DNA of 64,000 nt from the NCBI RefSeq assembly GCF_003002875.1, contig NZ_PVTH01000012.1:40452-104451 (forward strand), written 5' to 3'. Positions 9,198 through 17,850 of the stretch are shown in pieces (the first letter of the stretch is position 1; each line of letters begins with the position of its first letter). The stretch is from Arcticibacter pallidicorallinus. GTDB taxonomy: Bacteria > Bacteroidota > Bacteroidia > Sphingobacteriales > Sphingobacteriaceae. Under the pieces are notes generated by a model, which saw only the letters and a program-made list of their open reading frames with translations, was not told where the DNA came from and ran no database searches. The position numbers and the translations under genes are program-made.

Positions 9198-9769
9198 TAC
9201 TGAATTCCGTATTTATTTAACAGTTCCTTATACTCATCAGAATTTCTCCTCCTCATCGGCTCGTTTCGCACCAAATCCTGAAGACGAAGCACACCACTCA
9301 AAATGGCTTCAGGTCTTGGAGGACAACCGGGGACATATACGTCAACCGGAATTACCTCATCTATTCCCTGGAGCACGGAGTAGCTGTCAAATATACCACC
9401 ACTGGTAGCACAAGCGCCAACAGCGATCACCCAACGCGGCTCAGCCATCTGTATATATACCTGCCGCAGGACAGGTGCCATTTTCTTTGCAATCGTTCCC
9501 ATAACGAGCAACATATCAGCCTGACGAGGCGAAAATGAAGGTCGCTCTGACCCAAATCTAGCCAAGTCATAATGTGCACCCATGGTGGCCATAAACTCAA
9601 TTCCACAGCATGATGTAGCAAATGGAAGTGGCCATAGCGAGTTAGCTCGGGCCAGGCCGACTACTTTGTCAAAAGATGTTGCAAAAAAGCCAGACCCTTC
9701 AATGCCCGGAGGCGCTTCAGCTAATTTTATATCACTCATCTCGTCTCTTTTTGAAGTAAAAAGGCTCAT
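9197..9769 (-). CDS. nuoB: NADH-quinone oxidoreductase subunit B (N2 cluster)
   Basis: Carries the terminal 4Fe-4S cluster N2 that reduces quinone. The tandem cysteines appear in PFATSCCGIEFMA (about residues 50-55), with further ligands in VGACATSGG and VPGCPPRPEAI, the full expected set. It is 190 residues long. Start is the ATG at 9769; a 79-bp gap separates it from the nuoA stop. Confidence 0.98.
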   Translation of the reverse strand: MSLFTSKRDEMSDIKLAEAPPGIEGSGFFATSFDKVVGLARANSLWPLPFATSCCGIEFMATMGAHYDLARFGSERPSFSPRQADMLLVMGTIAKKMAPVLRQVYIQMAEPRWVIAVGACATSGGIFDSYSVLQGIDEVIPVDVYVPGCPPRPEAILSGVLRLQDLVRNEPMRRRNSDEYKELLNKYGIQ

Positions 9770-9848
9770 TTCAATGCATATGAAATGAGCCTCAAAGTTA
9801 CTAATTAAGTATTGCTATGTTATAACACCTAAGTTATTTAGAACCATT

Positions 9849-10223
9849 CTACTTATCCCATTCCAGTGCTTTCTTCTTTATCACATAGATAAATCCTAAA
9901 AGAAGAGTACCCATGAATATGAACATCTCAATCAGTCCCTGAACTCCGAATTCACGGAAATTTACTGCCCATGGATACATAAAGATTACCTCAATATCAA
10001 AAAGCACAAACAGTATCGCTACCATGAAATACTTAATTGAAAAAGGGGCTCTGGCATTTCCTATGACTTCAATACCCGACTCGAAAGGGCTCAGTTTGTC
10101 GGCAGTCTTTCTCTTCGGACCAATGAGGTGCGTAATCGACATCGTTAACGCAACGAAGCCGAGAGCTACAAACATTTGAAATAGAATAGGAACGTAGTCT
10201 ACTGGGGCGCTGTGAACATCCAT
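9849..10223 (-). CDS. nuoA: NADH-quinone oxidoreductase subunit A
   Basis: First gene of the complex I operon; a three-helix membrane subunit (124 residues). The conserved loop KLSPFESGIEVIGNARAPFS after helix 1 and FDIEVIFMYPWA in helix 2 are both present. These loop residues contact the quinone cavity with NuoB and NuoD. Its start is about 10 nt downstream of the transcription start predicted from the -7 element at 10240-10247. Confidence 0.97.
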   Translation of the reverse strand: MDVHSAPVDYVPILFQMFVALGFVALTMSITHLIGPKRKTADKLSPFESGIEVIGNARAPFSIKYFMVAILFVLFDIEVIFMYPWAVNFREFGVQGLIEMFIFMGTLLLGFIYVIKKKALEWDK

Positions 10224-10239
10224 GATATAGAATTTGTCG

Positions 10240-10247
10240 CAAACTTA
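10240..10247 (-). promoter_or_regulatory. predicted -7 element of the nuo operon
   Basis: Read on the minus strand, this is TAAGTTTG, an exact match to the Bacteroidota -7 consensus TAnnTTTG, 17 bp before the nuoA ATG. No clear TTG is seen about 20 bp upstream, so the -33 element is weak or absent. It would make the operon leader very short. Confidence 0.5.
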
Positions 10248-10307
10248 GAAAAAAACAGTCATATGTACAGAATAAAAGATAAACCCGCTTATCAGGCGGT
10301 AAAGACC

Positions 10308-10346
10308 AAATGAAGAAGGCCTGCAAAAAACAGGCCTTCTTCATTT
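10308..10346 (-). terminator. bidirectional-looking hairpin between the TPR gene and nuoA
   Basis: Perfect 16-bp inverted repeat (AAATGAAGAAGGCCTG and its complement) with a 7-nt loop. It begins 18 bp after the stop of the TPR gene at 10364. The A/T ends of the stem give a short U run in either direction. It probably ends the exb/tonB operon transcript and insulates the nuo promoter. Confidence 0.7.
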
Positions 10347-10363
10347 AGATACAACAGATATAG

Positions 10364-12025
10364 CTATTTAAGCGTCTTTAAAACACTCAATGCATATTCG
10401 TTAGCCGGATCAAGTGCAATAGCCTTGTTAAACAAATCCTTTGCCTTGGCCTGATCTGTTCTGATATAATAAGCACCCAGATTATTGTAGGCCTCAACCA
10501 GATTCTTTTTGTTTCTTGCATCAGCAAGACCGTCAGGCTTAGCGGCAATCACTTCTATGTACTTTTCAAAGTGAGGAACCATCAGTCCTTTCGGATTTGA
10601 ATCATCGTCCAACAATCTGTTGGTTCTCGCACGGTACAGATAGGCATCAGCAGTACTCGGAGATTTCTGAGATACTAAACTGAATGCAGAGTCCGCTTTT
10701 ACAAGATCTTGGCGGCTAGCTTTCTGAACTTCTGGAGTCTTGGTAGCATAATCAAAATAGTTAGCCATACCCAGGTAGAAGTAGTCAAACAAATAAGTCT
10801 TAGAAGCTGCATTCTTAACAGCCAACTCATATAGATCTGCAGACAGCGCATATTTCCTTTCCCCAAACTGTGCTTTAGCCAACTCGCTGATAGGTTCAGC
10901 ATATGCTGAGTCTATCTCGACAGCCTTCGCCAAGCTTACCACGCCTGTAGAATCACCTGCTTTAAGTTGCGCCTGACCGAGGTATAAATAATCCTGCGCA
11001 ATCACACGCTTAGGATCAACTTTACTCATAAAGTCCTTCAACGCCTGAACGCTACCTGCAAAGTTACCATTCTCATAAAGTGAATAGCCTAAGTAACGGT
11101 AAATACGCGGATTAGCCTTGTCTTGTTTAGCCATCTCCTGTGCTTCAGCCTCAAGAGCTTTATATTCTCCCGACAAAACGAGGAAATCTGCATAACGCAT
11201 TCTTGATTCCAATGAACGGTCAGTTAAATCAAGATACTTGGTGTAATATCCTAACGCTTCTTTGATACGTGCATCATATTGTTGAGGCTCTGCTTTTGCC
11301 CACAAATAATAGGTCTCAGCCAATTCCCTGTATGCTGGTGCATAATTAGCATTAACCGCTAATACACTCTTAAACTTGTCAGCCGACTCCTGGAAAGCCT
11401 TTGACTGCTTAATCAGAATCCCTTGCTCTATTTCCGCCCTCAACAGGGTCTTATCCATATCAAAAGCAGTACGGTAAGCTCCGAATGCCTCACTATTCTT
11501 TTTTGAACCCCGGTAAGCGTCACCTAAAGCCAAAAATACTTCTGCATCTTTCTCATTGATCTCTTTCGCCTTTTCTAAGCTGGCAATGGCGGCAGTATAA
11601 TCTGCTGGATCGGCATTGGTGTATGCCTTTCCAATATAAAGATATGGACTGTTGTCTTTACGCTTAGCTAAAGATATCGCTTTGTCGAAGTTCGCTTTTG
11701 CCCCGGAAGCATTTTTTGCTTCTAAATCAACAGCACCTAAACCAACATAGTTCAACGGGTAAGCTGCTTCAGCAGACACACCCTTAGTATAAGTGGCTTT
11801 TGCTGAATCAACATAGTCATCTCTCAAATATATATTTCCCAAATAGAAATAATTCTCTCCCTTGGCGGCATCAGACGAAATCAGTTTCTTAAGAATAGTT
11901 TTAGCCTCTTGAAACTTCTCAGCGTCGATCGCCTTTTTCGCATCGCCCAGACTCTGTGCAAAAGCCGTTGTCCCCACAACTCCTACCAACAGGCTTGCTT
12001 GTATTGCTCTTCTTAGTACATTCAT
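10364..12025 (-). CDS. secreted tetratricopeptide-repeat protein, last gene of the tonB operon
   Basis: 553-residue protein with an N-terminal signal peptide ending near TTAFAQ (about residue 24). The remainder is a long array of TPR-like units, for example NYFYLGNIYLRDDYVDSAK, PLNYVGLGAVDLEAKNASG and EVFLALGDAYRGSKKNSEA. The last repeats end at the C-terminus (KDLFNKAIALDPANEYAL). TPR arrays are protein-protein scaffolds; the signal peptide places it in the periplasm. It lies 18 bp after the PstS-like gene in the exbB-exbD-exbD-tonB operon, so I infer that it assists the energy-transduction complex or its clients. No enzymatic motif was seen. Confidence 0.85.
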   Translation of the reverse strand: MNVLRRAIQASLLVGVVGTTAFAQSLGDAKKAIDAEKFQEAKTILKKLISSDAAKGENYFYLGNIYLRDDYVDSAKATYTKGVSAEAAYPLNYVGLGAVDLEAKNASGAKANFDKAISLAKRKDNSPYLYIGKAYTNADPADYTAAIASLEKAKEINEKDAEVFLALGDAYRGSKKNSEAFGAYRTAFDMDKTLLRAEIEQGILIKQSKAFQESADKFKSVLAVNANYAPAYRELAETYYLWAKAEPQQYDARIKEALGYYTKYLDLTDRSLESRMRYADFLVLSGEYKALEAEAQEMAKQDKANPRIYRYLGYSLYENGNFAGSVQALKDFMSKVDPKRVIAQDYLYLGQAQLKAGDSTGVVSLAKAVEIDSAYAEPISELAKAQFGERKYALSADLYELAVKNAASKTYLFDYFYLGMANYFDYATKTPEVQKASRQDLVKADSAFSLVSQKSPSTADAYLYRARTNRLLDDDSNPKGLMVPHFEKYIEVIAAKPDGLADARNKKNLVEAYNNLGAYYIRTDQAKAKDLFNKAIALDPANEYALSVLKTLK

Positions 12026-12043
12026 AGTTTATATGTCCTCTGT

Positions 12044-12943
12044 TTATTTTCTAATTATTATTTCTCTTGGTGGCATACTGTCGGGCAATAGTCCTGATTT
12101 TAAAATTACCCGTTGCCCTACATCTCCCGCCAAAAAAGCAGCGAATCCGAGGCCTAAACCTCCGCCACCCTGGCAATTGATGATGTACAAGTTACGGCTC
12201 AAAGGATAATTTTCCAAAGCGAGGTTATCCTGACTAGGCCGATAAAATTTATCAGAACCAGATTTCCCCGGCAGACCTTTCACACCCATTATCTTCAATC
12301 CCGCAACTAACGGTTCTAGTTCTACTGTAGGTTGCTTAATCCAGTTAAAACCTATAACACCAATTGACCCTAAATTATTGTGTACATACTTAATTACTTC
12401 TGCATTAGAGTTCAACGCATAGATTCCCTTTGCTGGAAGCGAGCTAATCTCAGCCAATTCCATCAGATATCTGACGATACTGGAGTTGGGATTATCAAAT
12501 ACCAGCTGACGTCCGGATGGCACCCCCTTAAGTATGTCAATGATCTCCTGAACAGTGATAACGGTGTCTGCCGAGTTTTTATTGGATACAAACGTCACAG
12601 CGTCTACCGCAAACCGGTTAACCCGGACTTTCATATCCCTTTTCTCTATCACAGCGACCTCTCGCGGTGTCAGCATCCGGGATGTAATCGCAATCTTTGT
12701 ACTATCAGTCAAAAGATCATTAATCACTGCCTTTTCGTGCTTATACTCAGCCTCTATATCAGCATTCTTATAAATATTTTCAAAAACAATCACCTGATCT
12801 TCTACAATCGGCATGAGGCTTTCGTCTGCCACCAAGCGGGTACTCCCCGTAGTCTCTGTTTGTTTACTGTTCTCACATGAACTAAGGAAAACAAGACTCA
12901 GTAAAATAACAGTGAATGATTGCTTCATACTAATCTTCATCAC
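12044..12943 (-). CDS. PstS-like substrate-binding lipoprotein
   Basis: 299-residue predicted lipoprotein: a signal peptide followed by the lipobox LSSC (Cys about residue 24). The body resembles periplasmic phosphate-binding (PstS/PBP-like) domains: TRLVADESLMPIVED, then VTVQEIIDILKGVPSG-type segments and GSIGVIGFNW. No pstC, pstA or pstB gene is nearby, and the gene sits inside the TonB/ExbBD operon. A role other than phosphate import is therefore likely. A second Met (MKQS, start at 12928) would remove the 14-bp overlap with the upstream gene. Family assignment is moderate; the function is unknown. Confidence 0.75.
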   Translation of the reverse strand: MMKISMKQSFTVILLSLVFLSSCENSKQTETTGSTRLVADESLMPIVEDQVIVFENIYKNADIEAEYKHEKAVINDLLTDSTKIAITSRMLTPREVAVIEKRDMKVRVNRFAVDAVTFVSNKNSADTVITVQEIIDILKGVPSGRQLVFDNPNSSIVRYLMELAEISSLPAKGIYALNSNAEVIKYVHNNLGSIGVIGFNWIKQPTVELEPLVAGLKIMGVKGLPGKSGSDKFYRPSQDNLALENYPLSRNLYIINCQGGGGLGLGFAAFLAGDVGQRVILKSGLLPDSMPPREIIIRK

Positions 12944-13157
12944 GTCTTGTTTGGATTAATCTAACCATCCTCAAAAATGAGTACATAATTAAAAAAGAAC
13001 CGAAAACGATTCGGTAAGTTTTAGTTAGCTCCAGTGGTATATCCTCCCAAAATAAGATTGCAAGGCCCAACACGAAGTAGAACACAAACATCACTGACCC
13101 TAAAATAAACAAAAATCGCTTTTGGGGCGATTTTTGCTGATTTTGTCTTTTAAACAT
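12930..13157 (-). CDS. small two-helix membrane protein in the tonB operon
   Basis: 75-residue protein with a basic N-terminus (MFKRQNQQKSPQKR), two hydrophobic segments (about residues 16-36 and 47-63) and a charged tail ending RRDED. I do not recognise a family. It starts three bases after the tonB stop and overlaps the PstS-like gene by 14 bp, so it is expressed with the energy-transduction operon. By its position it might be an accessory subunit or assembly factor. Confidence 0.7.
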   Translation of the reverse strand: MFKRQNQQKSPQKRFLFILGSVMFVFYFVLGLAILFWEDIPLELTKTYRIVFGSFLIMYSFLRMVRLIQTRRDED

Positions 13158-13160
13158 TTT

Positions 13161-13991
13161 CTATTGTCCCTCCAGGTTCAACATGATCGGTAAAGTGTAC
13201 TGAACACGAACAGGTCTACCATTCTGGATACCCGGCTTCCATTTTGGCGCCTTTTTAAGCAACCTGATAGCCTCATCTCCTGTACCCATTCCTAAATCCC
13301 TTAACACCTTAATATCTGTTAAACTTCCATCTTTCTCCACTACAAAGCTCATGATCAAACGACCTGATACGCCTTGCTCTCTTGCTGCAGCAGGATAGGT
13401 ATAGTTTTTACCAACATAGGCATAAAACTTAGGCATACCTCCAGGGAAATCAGGCATCTGCTCAATGCTCGAGAAATCATAAACTGCGTTGTCTTCAACA
13501 ACCGCTGCCTTGGTTGGAGGCGCCTCACCTACAGGCTCATCAATTCTGATGTCTGCGTTAGGATCTCCGGCGATAGTCTTCTGACCAGGGTCAGCTACCT
13601 TCAGCTCTTCTACTGTTGGCGGCTCTTCATCTCTAACTTTTTCCGCAGGAACAACAACCGGAGGCGGGAAACGCACCTGGTCAACCCTTGGCTTAGGAGG
13701 TTCCGCAGCTGGTGGAGGTGGCGGAGCTGCCTCGTCAACCGGAGGAGGAGGAGTTAGAACCACCTCAGTTTGAATAATATTATTGCTATCCTCGTCCGGA
13801 GCCATACCCTTAATATACTTGGCAATCAGAGGCGAGCTCATACCCAGTATAAAAACGATACTTCCAAACAGCAAAGCTCTGTTCGTGGTCTTAGCGTTGT
13901 TCTTACGTAACTGGTAAGCACCATAAGCTTGGTTCCTCCCAGTGAAGACAACGTCAATCCACTCGCGGTTAAAAATATCTAATTTTGCCAT
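13161..13991 (-). CDS. tonB: energy transducer TonB
   Basis: 276-residue inner-membrane protein that transmits proton-motive force from ExbB/ExbD to outer-membrane receptors. The N-terminal segment FNREWIDVVFTGRNQAYGAY with a single transmembrane helix (about residues 42-60) is typical of Bacteroidota TonB. It is followed by a proline-rich periplasmic spacer (PPPPPVDEAAPPPPPAAEPP region, about 80-105). The C-terminal TonB domain is recognised from YPAAAREQGVSGRLIMSFVV and PKWKPGIQNGRPVRVQYTLP. It follows the second exbD by about 40 bp. It may serve receptors such as the SusC protein at 56898-60287. Confidence 0.95.
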   Translation of the reverse strand: MAKLDIFNREWIDVVFTGRNQAYGAYQLRKNNAKTTNRALLFGSIVFILGMSSPLIAKYIKGMAPDEDSNNIIQTEVVLTPPPPVDEAAPPPPPAAEPPKPRVDQVRFPPPVVVPAEKVRDEEPPTVEELKVADPGQKTIAGDPNADIRIDEPVGEAPPTKAAVVEDNAVYDFSSIEQMPDFPGGMPKFYAYVGKNYTYPAAAREQGVSGRLIMSFVVEKDGSLTDIKVLRDLGMGTGDEAIRLLKKAPKWKPGIQNGRPVRVQYTLPIMLNLEGQ

Positions 13992-14030
13992 TTTTATCTT
14001 ATTTCATCAATGGAGTTTTCCATCAGTCTT

Positions 14031-14576
14031 TTAGTAAACACCATCGCGTTTAAGCAATTCTATCTCCGGTGTATTGATGTCAACAATCGCGTACTGTTTA
14101 ATGTTCGTGATCTTCATCTCATCCAGGATATCTACAAGGTTTTTGTAGTTAGACTTATCGCTGGGCTTGATGATAACAATCATATCCTTCCCCGTTGATG
14201 CCTTAATATCTTTGGATTTTTCGATGATCGCCTTACGAATACCATTCTTGCCATAATCCTCTACAGTAGGAGCCGATATCGGGTTGTCAGCAAGACCAAC
14301 AAACCACTCGATTTTGTTCTTACTACCAAGCAAGACAGTCATGGTACGCGTGTCCGCAACATCTAACTGCTCATCTTTGTTCTTATCGTCTTTGTCTGGC
14401 ATCGCCAGGTCCATCGCCTGGGGTTTTGCAAGCGTAGTCGTTAGCATGAAGAAAGTGATCAGTAAGAACATTAAATCCACCATCGGGGTCATATCCACCC
14501 GTGTAGACTGCTTCTTACTTCTTACCTTGCCACCCTTTTTACCACCGCCGCCGCCGTCACTATTTAATTCTGCCAT
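14031..14576 (-). CDS. exbD: biopolymer transporter ExbD (second copy)
   Basis: 181-residue single-pass membrane protein. After a glycine/lysine-rich N-terminus comes TRVDMTPMVDLMFLLITFFM; the Asp in PMVDLMF is the protonatable membrane residue of ExbD/TolR. The periplasmic domain follows, ending EIELLKRDGVY. ExbD dimers sit inside the ExbB pentamer and couple proton flow to TonB. This is the second of two ExbD proteins of different sequence, so a heterodimer is possible. Confidence 0.93.
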   Translation of the reverse strand: MAELNSDGGGGGKKGGKVRSKKQSTRVDMTPMVDLMFLLITFFMLTTTLAKPQAMDLAMPDKDDKNKDEQLDVADTRTMTVLLGSKNKIEWFVGLADNPISAPTVEDYGKNGIRKAIIEKSKDIKASTGKDMIVIIKPSDKSNYKNLVDILDEMKITNIKQYAIVDINTPEIELLKRDGVY

Positions 14577-14603
14577 TTTATTATTCTACGTTTTCTGTAA
14601 TAA

Positions 14604-15224
14604 TTAGTCGGCACCTTCCATGGAAGTAACCAGACTAAACTTATTAACTTTTTGTTTTTGTAAAATATCAATTATCTTCTTAATTGTCGGATACTCTTCC
14701 TTAGCGTCTCCTTTGATGGAAATCCGAAGAGATTCGTCATTAATTTCCTTCGTGGCAACACGAGCCTGATAAATCCACTCGTGAAGCTGTGAAGCCGCAC
14801 CTGCTACAGAATCTACCGGGATGCCGGGTTGCAAACCTTCTTTATTTCGGTCCGCACCTTTCATATCGATAACCTGCTTCAACTGATTTATCGGAACTCC
14901 GAAGTTATCCATCAAAGAAAATCGCTTTATATCTTCCGCACTAAACGGAACTTTATAGCGCTCTGACATTTTCTGTAACACCCTTTCGCGAATAGGCTGA
15001 CCCTGAACTCCGAAGAAAACCTTGCCCTGACCTACCGTAATAGTGGCAATATTTGATTCCGGAAGCTTGATCTTAACCGTCGAAGTAGGCGTATCTACAG
15101 TCAACGCTTCTGGTTGACGGGCAGTTGCTGTTAAAATAAAGAATGTTAACAACAAGGAAGCCACATCACACATTGCCGTCATGTCAATAGCGGTACTCTT
15201 TCTAGGTACTTTTACTCTAGGCAT
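14604..15224 (-). CDS. exbD: biopolymer transporter ExbD (first copy)
   Basis: 206-residue ExbD-like protein. The membrane segment IDMTAMCDVASLLLTFFIL has the expected Asp. Its periplasmic part is longer than that of the second copy, with an insert around residues 95-150 (KMSERYKVPFSAEDIKRF and following). It ends EGAD. It lies 92 bp downstream of exbB, with a strong hairpin in the gap. Two unequal exbD genes in tandem are common in Bacteroidota exb operons. Confidence 0.92.
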   Translation of the reverse strand: MPRVKVPRKSTAIDMTAMCDVASLLLTFFILTATARQPEALTVDTPTSTVKIKLPESNIATITVGQGKVFFGVQGQPIRERVLQKMSERYKVPFSAEDIKRFSLMDNFGVPINQLKQVIDMKGADRNKEGLQPGIPVDSVAGAASQLHEWIYQARVATKEINDESLRISIKGDAKEEYPTIKKIIDILQKQKVNKFSLVTSMEGAD

Positions 15225-15269
15225 TGTAATATTTTAAATTGATTCCTTTATCTGTATATCTCATTGATG

Positions 15270-15309
15270 AAATAATTCCGGATATTCCATAAGTGATCCG
15301 GAATTATTT
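15270..15309 (-). repeat. 14-bp hairpin between exbB and the first exbD
   Basis: Perfect inverted repeat: 15270-15283 and 15296-15309 are complementary, with a 12-nt loop. It begins 8 bp after the exbB stop. No U-tract follows on the minus strand, so a full terminator is unlikely. Partial termination or 3'-end protection of an exbB-only mRNA is possible. Confidence 0.7.
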
Positions 15310-15316
15310 TTCAATA

Positions 15317-16132
15317 TTATTTGTGGGTACTTGCGTAAGTCTGAACAATCGAGAAGCCTGCTTCGTCAATTGAATAAGTCAGCTTATCAATTTTTGAGGT
15401 AAAGATGTTGTACATAATGATCGCAATAGTAGATACCGCGATACCTGTAGCCGTGTTAATCAATGCCTCAGAGATACCGTTTGCTAACGCAGCCTGGTCA
15501 GGCGCACCTGCAGTTGCAAGAGCCGCAAACGATTTAATCATACCTGTTACTGTTCCTAACAGACCAACCAGCGTACCTACTGATACCAAAGTTGCGATAA
15601 TTGTCAGGTTCTGCTCCAACATTGGCATTTCCAAAGCGGTAGCTTCTTCAATGTCCTTCTGGATTGCTAATGAAGCCTGCTCAGTATCGATACCCTGATC
15701 TGCTTCAACTTCTCTGTATTTTTTCAAACCTGACTTAATCACGTTTGCTACAGATCCTTTTTGTTTGTCACACTCAGCCATTGCTGACTCAATGTTTCCT
15801 GCAGATAATAAAGTTTGAATTTTTCTTACGAAAACCTCAACGCTTCCAGATCCGGCAGCTTTAGAGATTACGATGTACCGCTCGATTGAAAAAACGATTA
15901 CCATTAAAAGCATTCCGAATAATAACGGTACAATAACACCGCCTTTATAGATCATCCCAGGAAAGTTCCCCGGTAGTGGTTGTCCATCTTCGCCGAAATT
16001 ACCAGGATGTCCCATTACGAACTTCCAGATTAGTACTCCAATAATAATACAGATAACGATGGTCAAACTTGCGAAAAGGTTTGAACCAGTGCTTTCTTTC
16101 TTAGCAGTTGTTGGTTTTGGTGCGGTTGCCAT
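15317..16132 (-). CDS. exbB: MotA/TolQ/ExbB proton channel family protein
   Basis: 271-residue inner-membrane protein, first gene of the energy-transduction operon. An N-terminal helix (about residues 20-40) is followed by a second (PLLFGMLLMVIVFSIERYIV). The TolQ/ExbB core covers ATLVSVGTLVGLLGTVTGMI and ALINTATGIAVSTIAIIMYN near the C-terminus; the Thr/Ala residues there form the proton pathway. Forms a pentamer around ExbD. The upstream -7 element at 16203-16210 probably drives the whole operon down to the TPR gene at 10364. Confidence 0.95.
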   Translation of the reverse strand: MATAPKPTTAKKESTGSNLFASLTIVICIIIGVLIWKFVMGHPGNFGEDGQPLPGNFPGMIYKGGVIVPLLFGMLLMVIVFSIERYIVISKAAGSGSVEVFVRKIQTLLSAGNIESAMAECDKQKGSVANVIKSGLKKYREVEADQGIDTEQASLAIQKDIEEATALEMPMLEQNLTIIATLVSVGTLVGLLGTVTGMIKSFAALATAGAPDQAALANGISEALINTATGIAVSTIAIIMYNIFTSKIDKLTYSIDEAGFSIVQTYASTHK

Positions 16133-16202
16133 TCTTCTTGAAATTTAGTTTTTAGTTTTAATTTAATATAATAGTTGCTACTTATTTGCAATGATACGAT
16201 AA

Positions 16203-16210
16203 CAAAAATA
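16203..16210 (-). promoter_or_regulatory. predicted -7 element of the exbB-tonB operon
   Basis: The minus strand reads TATTTTTG here, an exact TAnnTTTG match, 71 bp before the exbB start. The 282-bp gap 16133-16414 is AT-rich and otherwise shows no gene. No good TTG -33 element was found. Confidence 0.4.
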
Positions 16211-16414
16211 GAATTTTGAAATTAATAAAAATGTGATTTAAATTACATTTATAAGGCCGTTTTCAGACATTCTTTTCATCAGCTTATTCACTCCTCTCTC
16301 ATTTTTCAGGTAACTTTCTTAATAATCGGATACAATAAAAACCATTTTTTTCTGGAAATGCAAACATCTGAAATAAAAAGGCGCCTGATTTGGCTCACAA
16401 TTTGACTTCTAGAC

Positions 16415-16756
16415 TCATCCCCCTGATTTTTTCACTTTATAACCTTCAGATTTTAAATATTCTAAGATCTTTTCTCTAAAATCTCCTTGCACAATAATTT
16501 CCCCATTCTTCGCTGAGCCCCCCGCTCCGCATTTGGACTTTAATTTTTTCCCTAAGTCCTGAAGGTCCTGCGCCGTTCCTCTGAAACCGGTTATCAAAGT
16601 AACGGCCTTTCCTCCTCTCTGCTTCTTGTCCAGCTGAACACGCAGGTCCTGCTGAGACGGAGGCAGTGTATCTTCTTCCTGATCCGTTTCGTATGTGTAT
16701 TCGAAATCAGGATCCGTGGAAAAAACCACTCCGTTTATGTTACTTCTCTTAGACAT
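16415..16756 (-). CDS. SUI1/YciH-type translation initiation factor
   Basis: Bacterial homologue of eukaryotic eIF1. From the ATG at 16756 it is 113 residues (MSKRSNINGVVFSTDPDFEY...), leaving 5 bp to the upstream gene; an ATG 21 bp earlier would overlap the lipid kinase stop and lacks support. The SUI1 core is evident: QRGGKAVTLITGF, LKSKCGAGGSAKNGEIIVQG, and the C-terminal DFREKILEYLKSEGYKVKKSG. The family affects start-site selection, but its bacterial role is not well settled. Cotranscribed with the lipid kinase. Confidence 0.9.
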   Translation of the reverse strand: MSKRSNINGVVFSTDPDFEYTYETDQEEDTLPPSQQDLRVQLDKKQRGGKAVTLITGFRGTAQDLQDLGKKLKSKCGAGGSAKNGEIIVQGDFREKILEYLKSEGYKVKKSGG

Positions 16757-16761
16757 AAGAG

Positions 16762-17634
16762 CTAATATAGCACACAAAGAGATAACGGGTCAATAGAAAT
16801 ACAAATTTCTTTTTCAATCATTTTGGCCTCACCGTCGATATGCACCAATGAATTAGTAACAGATTCAATACGTACAGATTCGCCTTTTATTATTTCAACA
16901 TACTTAGATTGCTCAGAAGTTTTTGCAAACATTCTCAAACCCATTGAGATAAAGAGATATAAAGGAAATGGTTTAATGATACATATATCAAGTATTCCGT
17001 CGTCCAGCAGTGCTTTCGGAGCGATATGCGCATCATTTCCATATTGACTTGAATTTGCAAAACTGATCATGAACGCTTCCCTCTCCAGTGTTTTCCCGTC
17101 AATCTCAAGTGTGTACTGTCCGGGTTTATAATTCAATACCTCCGAGAAAGCCTTCTTTACATACCCGGTTAGCCCTCTTCCTTTTAATGCGGCAAATTCA
17201 TTACTGATGTGCGCATCGAAGCCAAGGCCCGCCATGTTGAAAAAACGAAACTCATTTAAGATGCCGGTATCAATGCGGCGTGATCGAAATTCGTTGAGTC
17301 TCATTACCGCTTTCTTCCAGCTCAACGGAATACCCAGCGCTCGTGCCAGCCCGTTTCCCGATCCGCAAGGGACTATACCCATCTTCGTATCAGTCCCCAT
17401 AATCGCTGAGCCAACCTCATTGATAGTCCCGTCTCCTCCAACAGCTACGACTACATCTATGTTTTCCTTCACTGCTTTTTGCGCCAGATCATACGCATGC
17501 CTGGGATAATTCGTGTAAATGAATTCGGAATTATACTTACGCATATCCAGATGCGCTTTTGCCATTAAAGGGAAATCTCGCTTGTTTTTACCCCCCGATA
17601 TAGGGTTTATTATAAATAATATATTCTTTTTCAA
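16762..17634 (-). CDS. diacylglycerol kinase family lipid kinase
   Basis: Lipid kinase of the DgkB/YegS type. The nucleotide-binding motif IINPISGGKNKRDFP is at the N-terminus, followed by VAVGGDGTINEVGSAIMG (GGDGT motif) and IVPCGSGNGLARALGIP. The C-terminal half is the beta-sandwich domain of the family. I place the start at a TTG (17632-17634), which gives 290 residues beginning MKKNILFIINP, the usual family length. The only upstream in-frame ATG (17757) would add about 41 residues without homology and would include a possible promoter element. The gene is divergent from metK. Confidence 0.85.
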   Translation of the reverse strand: MKKNILFIINPISGGKNKRDFPLMAKAHLDMRKYNSEFIYTNYPRHAYDLAQKAVKENIDVVVAVGGDGTINEVGSAIMGTDTKMGIVPCGSGNGLARALGIPLSWKKAVMRLNEFRSRRIDTGILNEFRFFNMAGLGFDAHISNEFAALKGRGLTGYVKKAFSEVLNYKPGQYTLEIDGKTLEREAFMISFANSSQYGNDAHIAPKALLDDGILDICIIKPFPLYLFISMGLRMFAKTSEQSKYVEIIKGESVRIESVTNSLVHIDGEAKMIEKEICISIDPLSLCVLY

Positions 17635-17770
17635 TAAGTTACAAGTAGTTCTTTTCGTTGCTAAATTAGGTTTTAATTTCTCATAATATAAAAAATCTTC
17701 TAAATTTGCAGTGCTAAGTGGACTGATTTGCTTTGTTCCTCCGGAATAAGATTGCAACCACGTAAAAAAA

Positions 17771-17799
17771 TTGCTAATTCATGCTTTCTTTTACACTTG
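17771..17799 (+). promoter_or_regulatory. possible metK promoter
   Basis: TTG at 17771-17773 and TACACTTG at 17792-17799 (one mismatch to TAnnTTTG), 18 bp apart. It lies 52 bp before the metK ATG. No SAM-riboswitch-like structure was recognised in the leader. Confidence 0.35.
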
Positions 17800-17850
17800 C
17801 TGGTCTTAGCCTGATCGTCTTCCTTAAGCATTATATCTTAAACTATAAAT

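Noticed and set aside
12380..12880. 166-codon plus-strand frame opposite the PstS-like gene
   Set aside because: Lies fully within a gene that belongs to a compact operon on the other strand; no domain.
12044..12943. Phosphate ABC importer operon
   Set aside because: Only a PstS-like binding protein is present; pstC, pstA, pstB and phoU are absent and the operon encodes TonB energy transduction.
17800..17850. SAM riboswitch before metK
   Set aside because: The leader is short and shows no conserved SAM-riboswitch helices or an expression-platform terminator.
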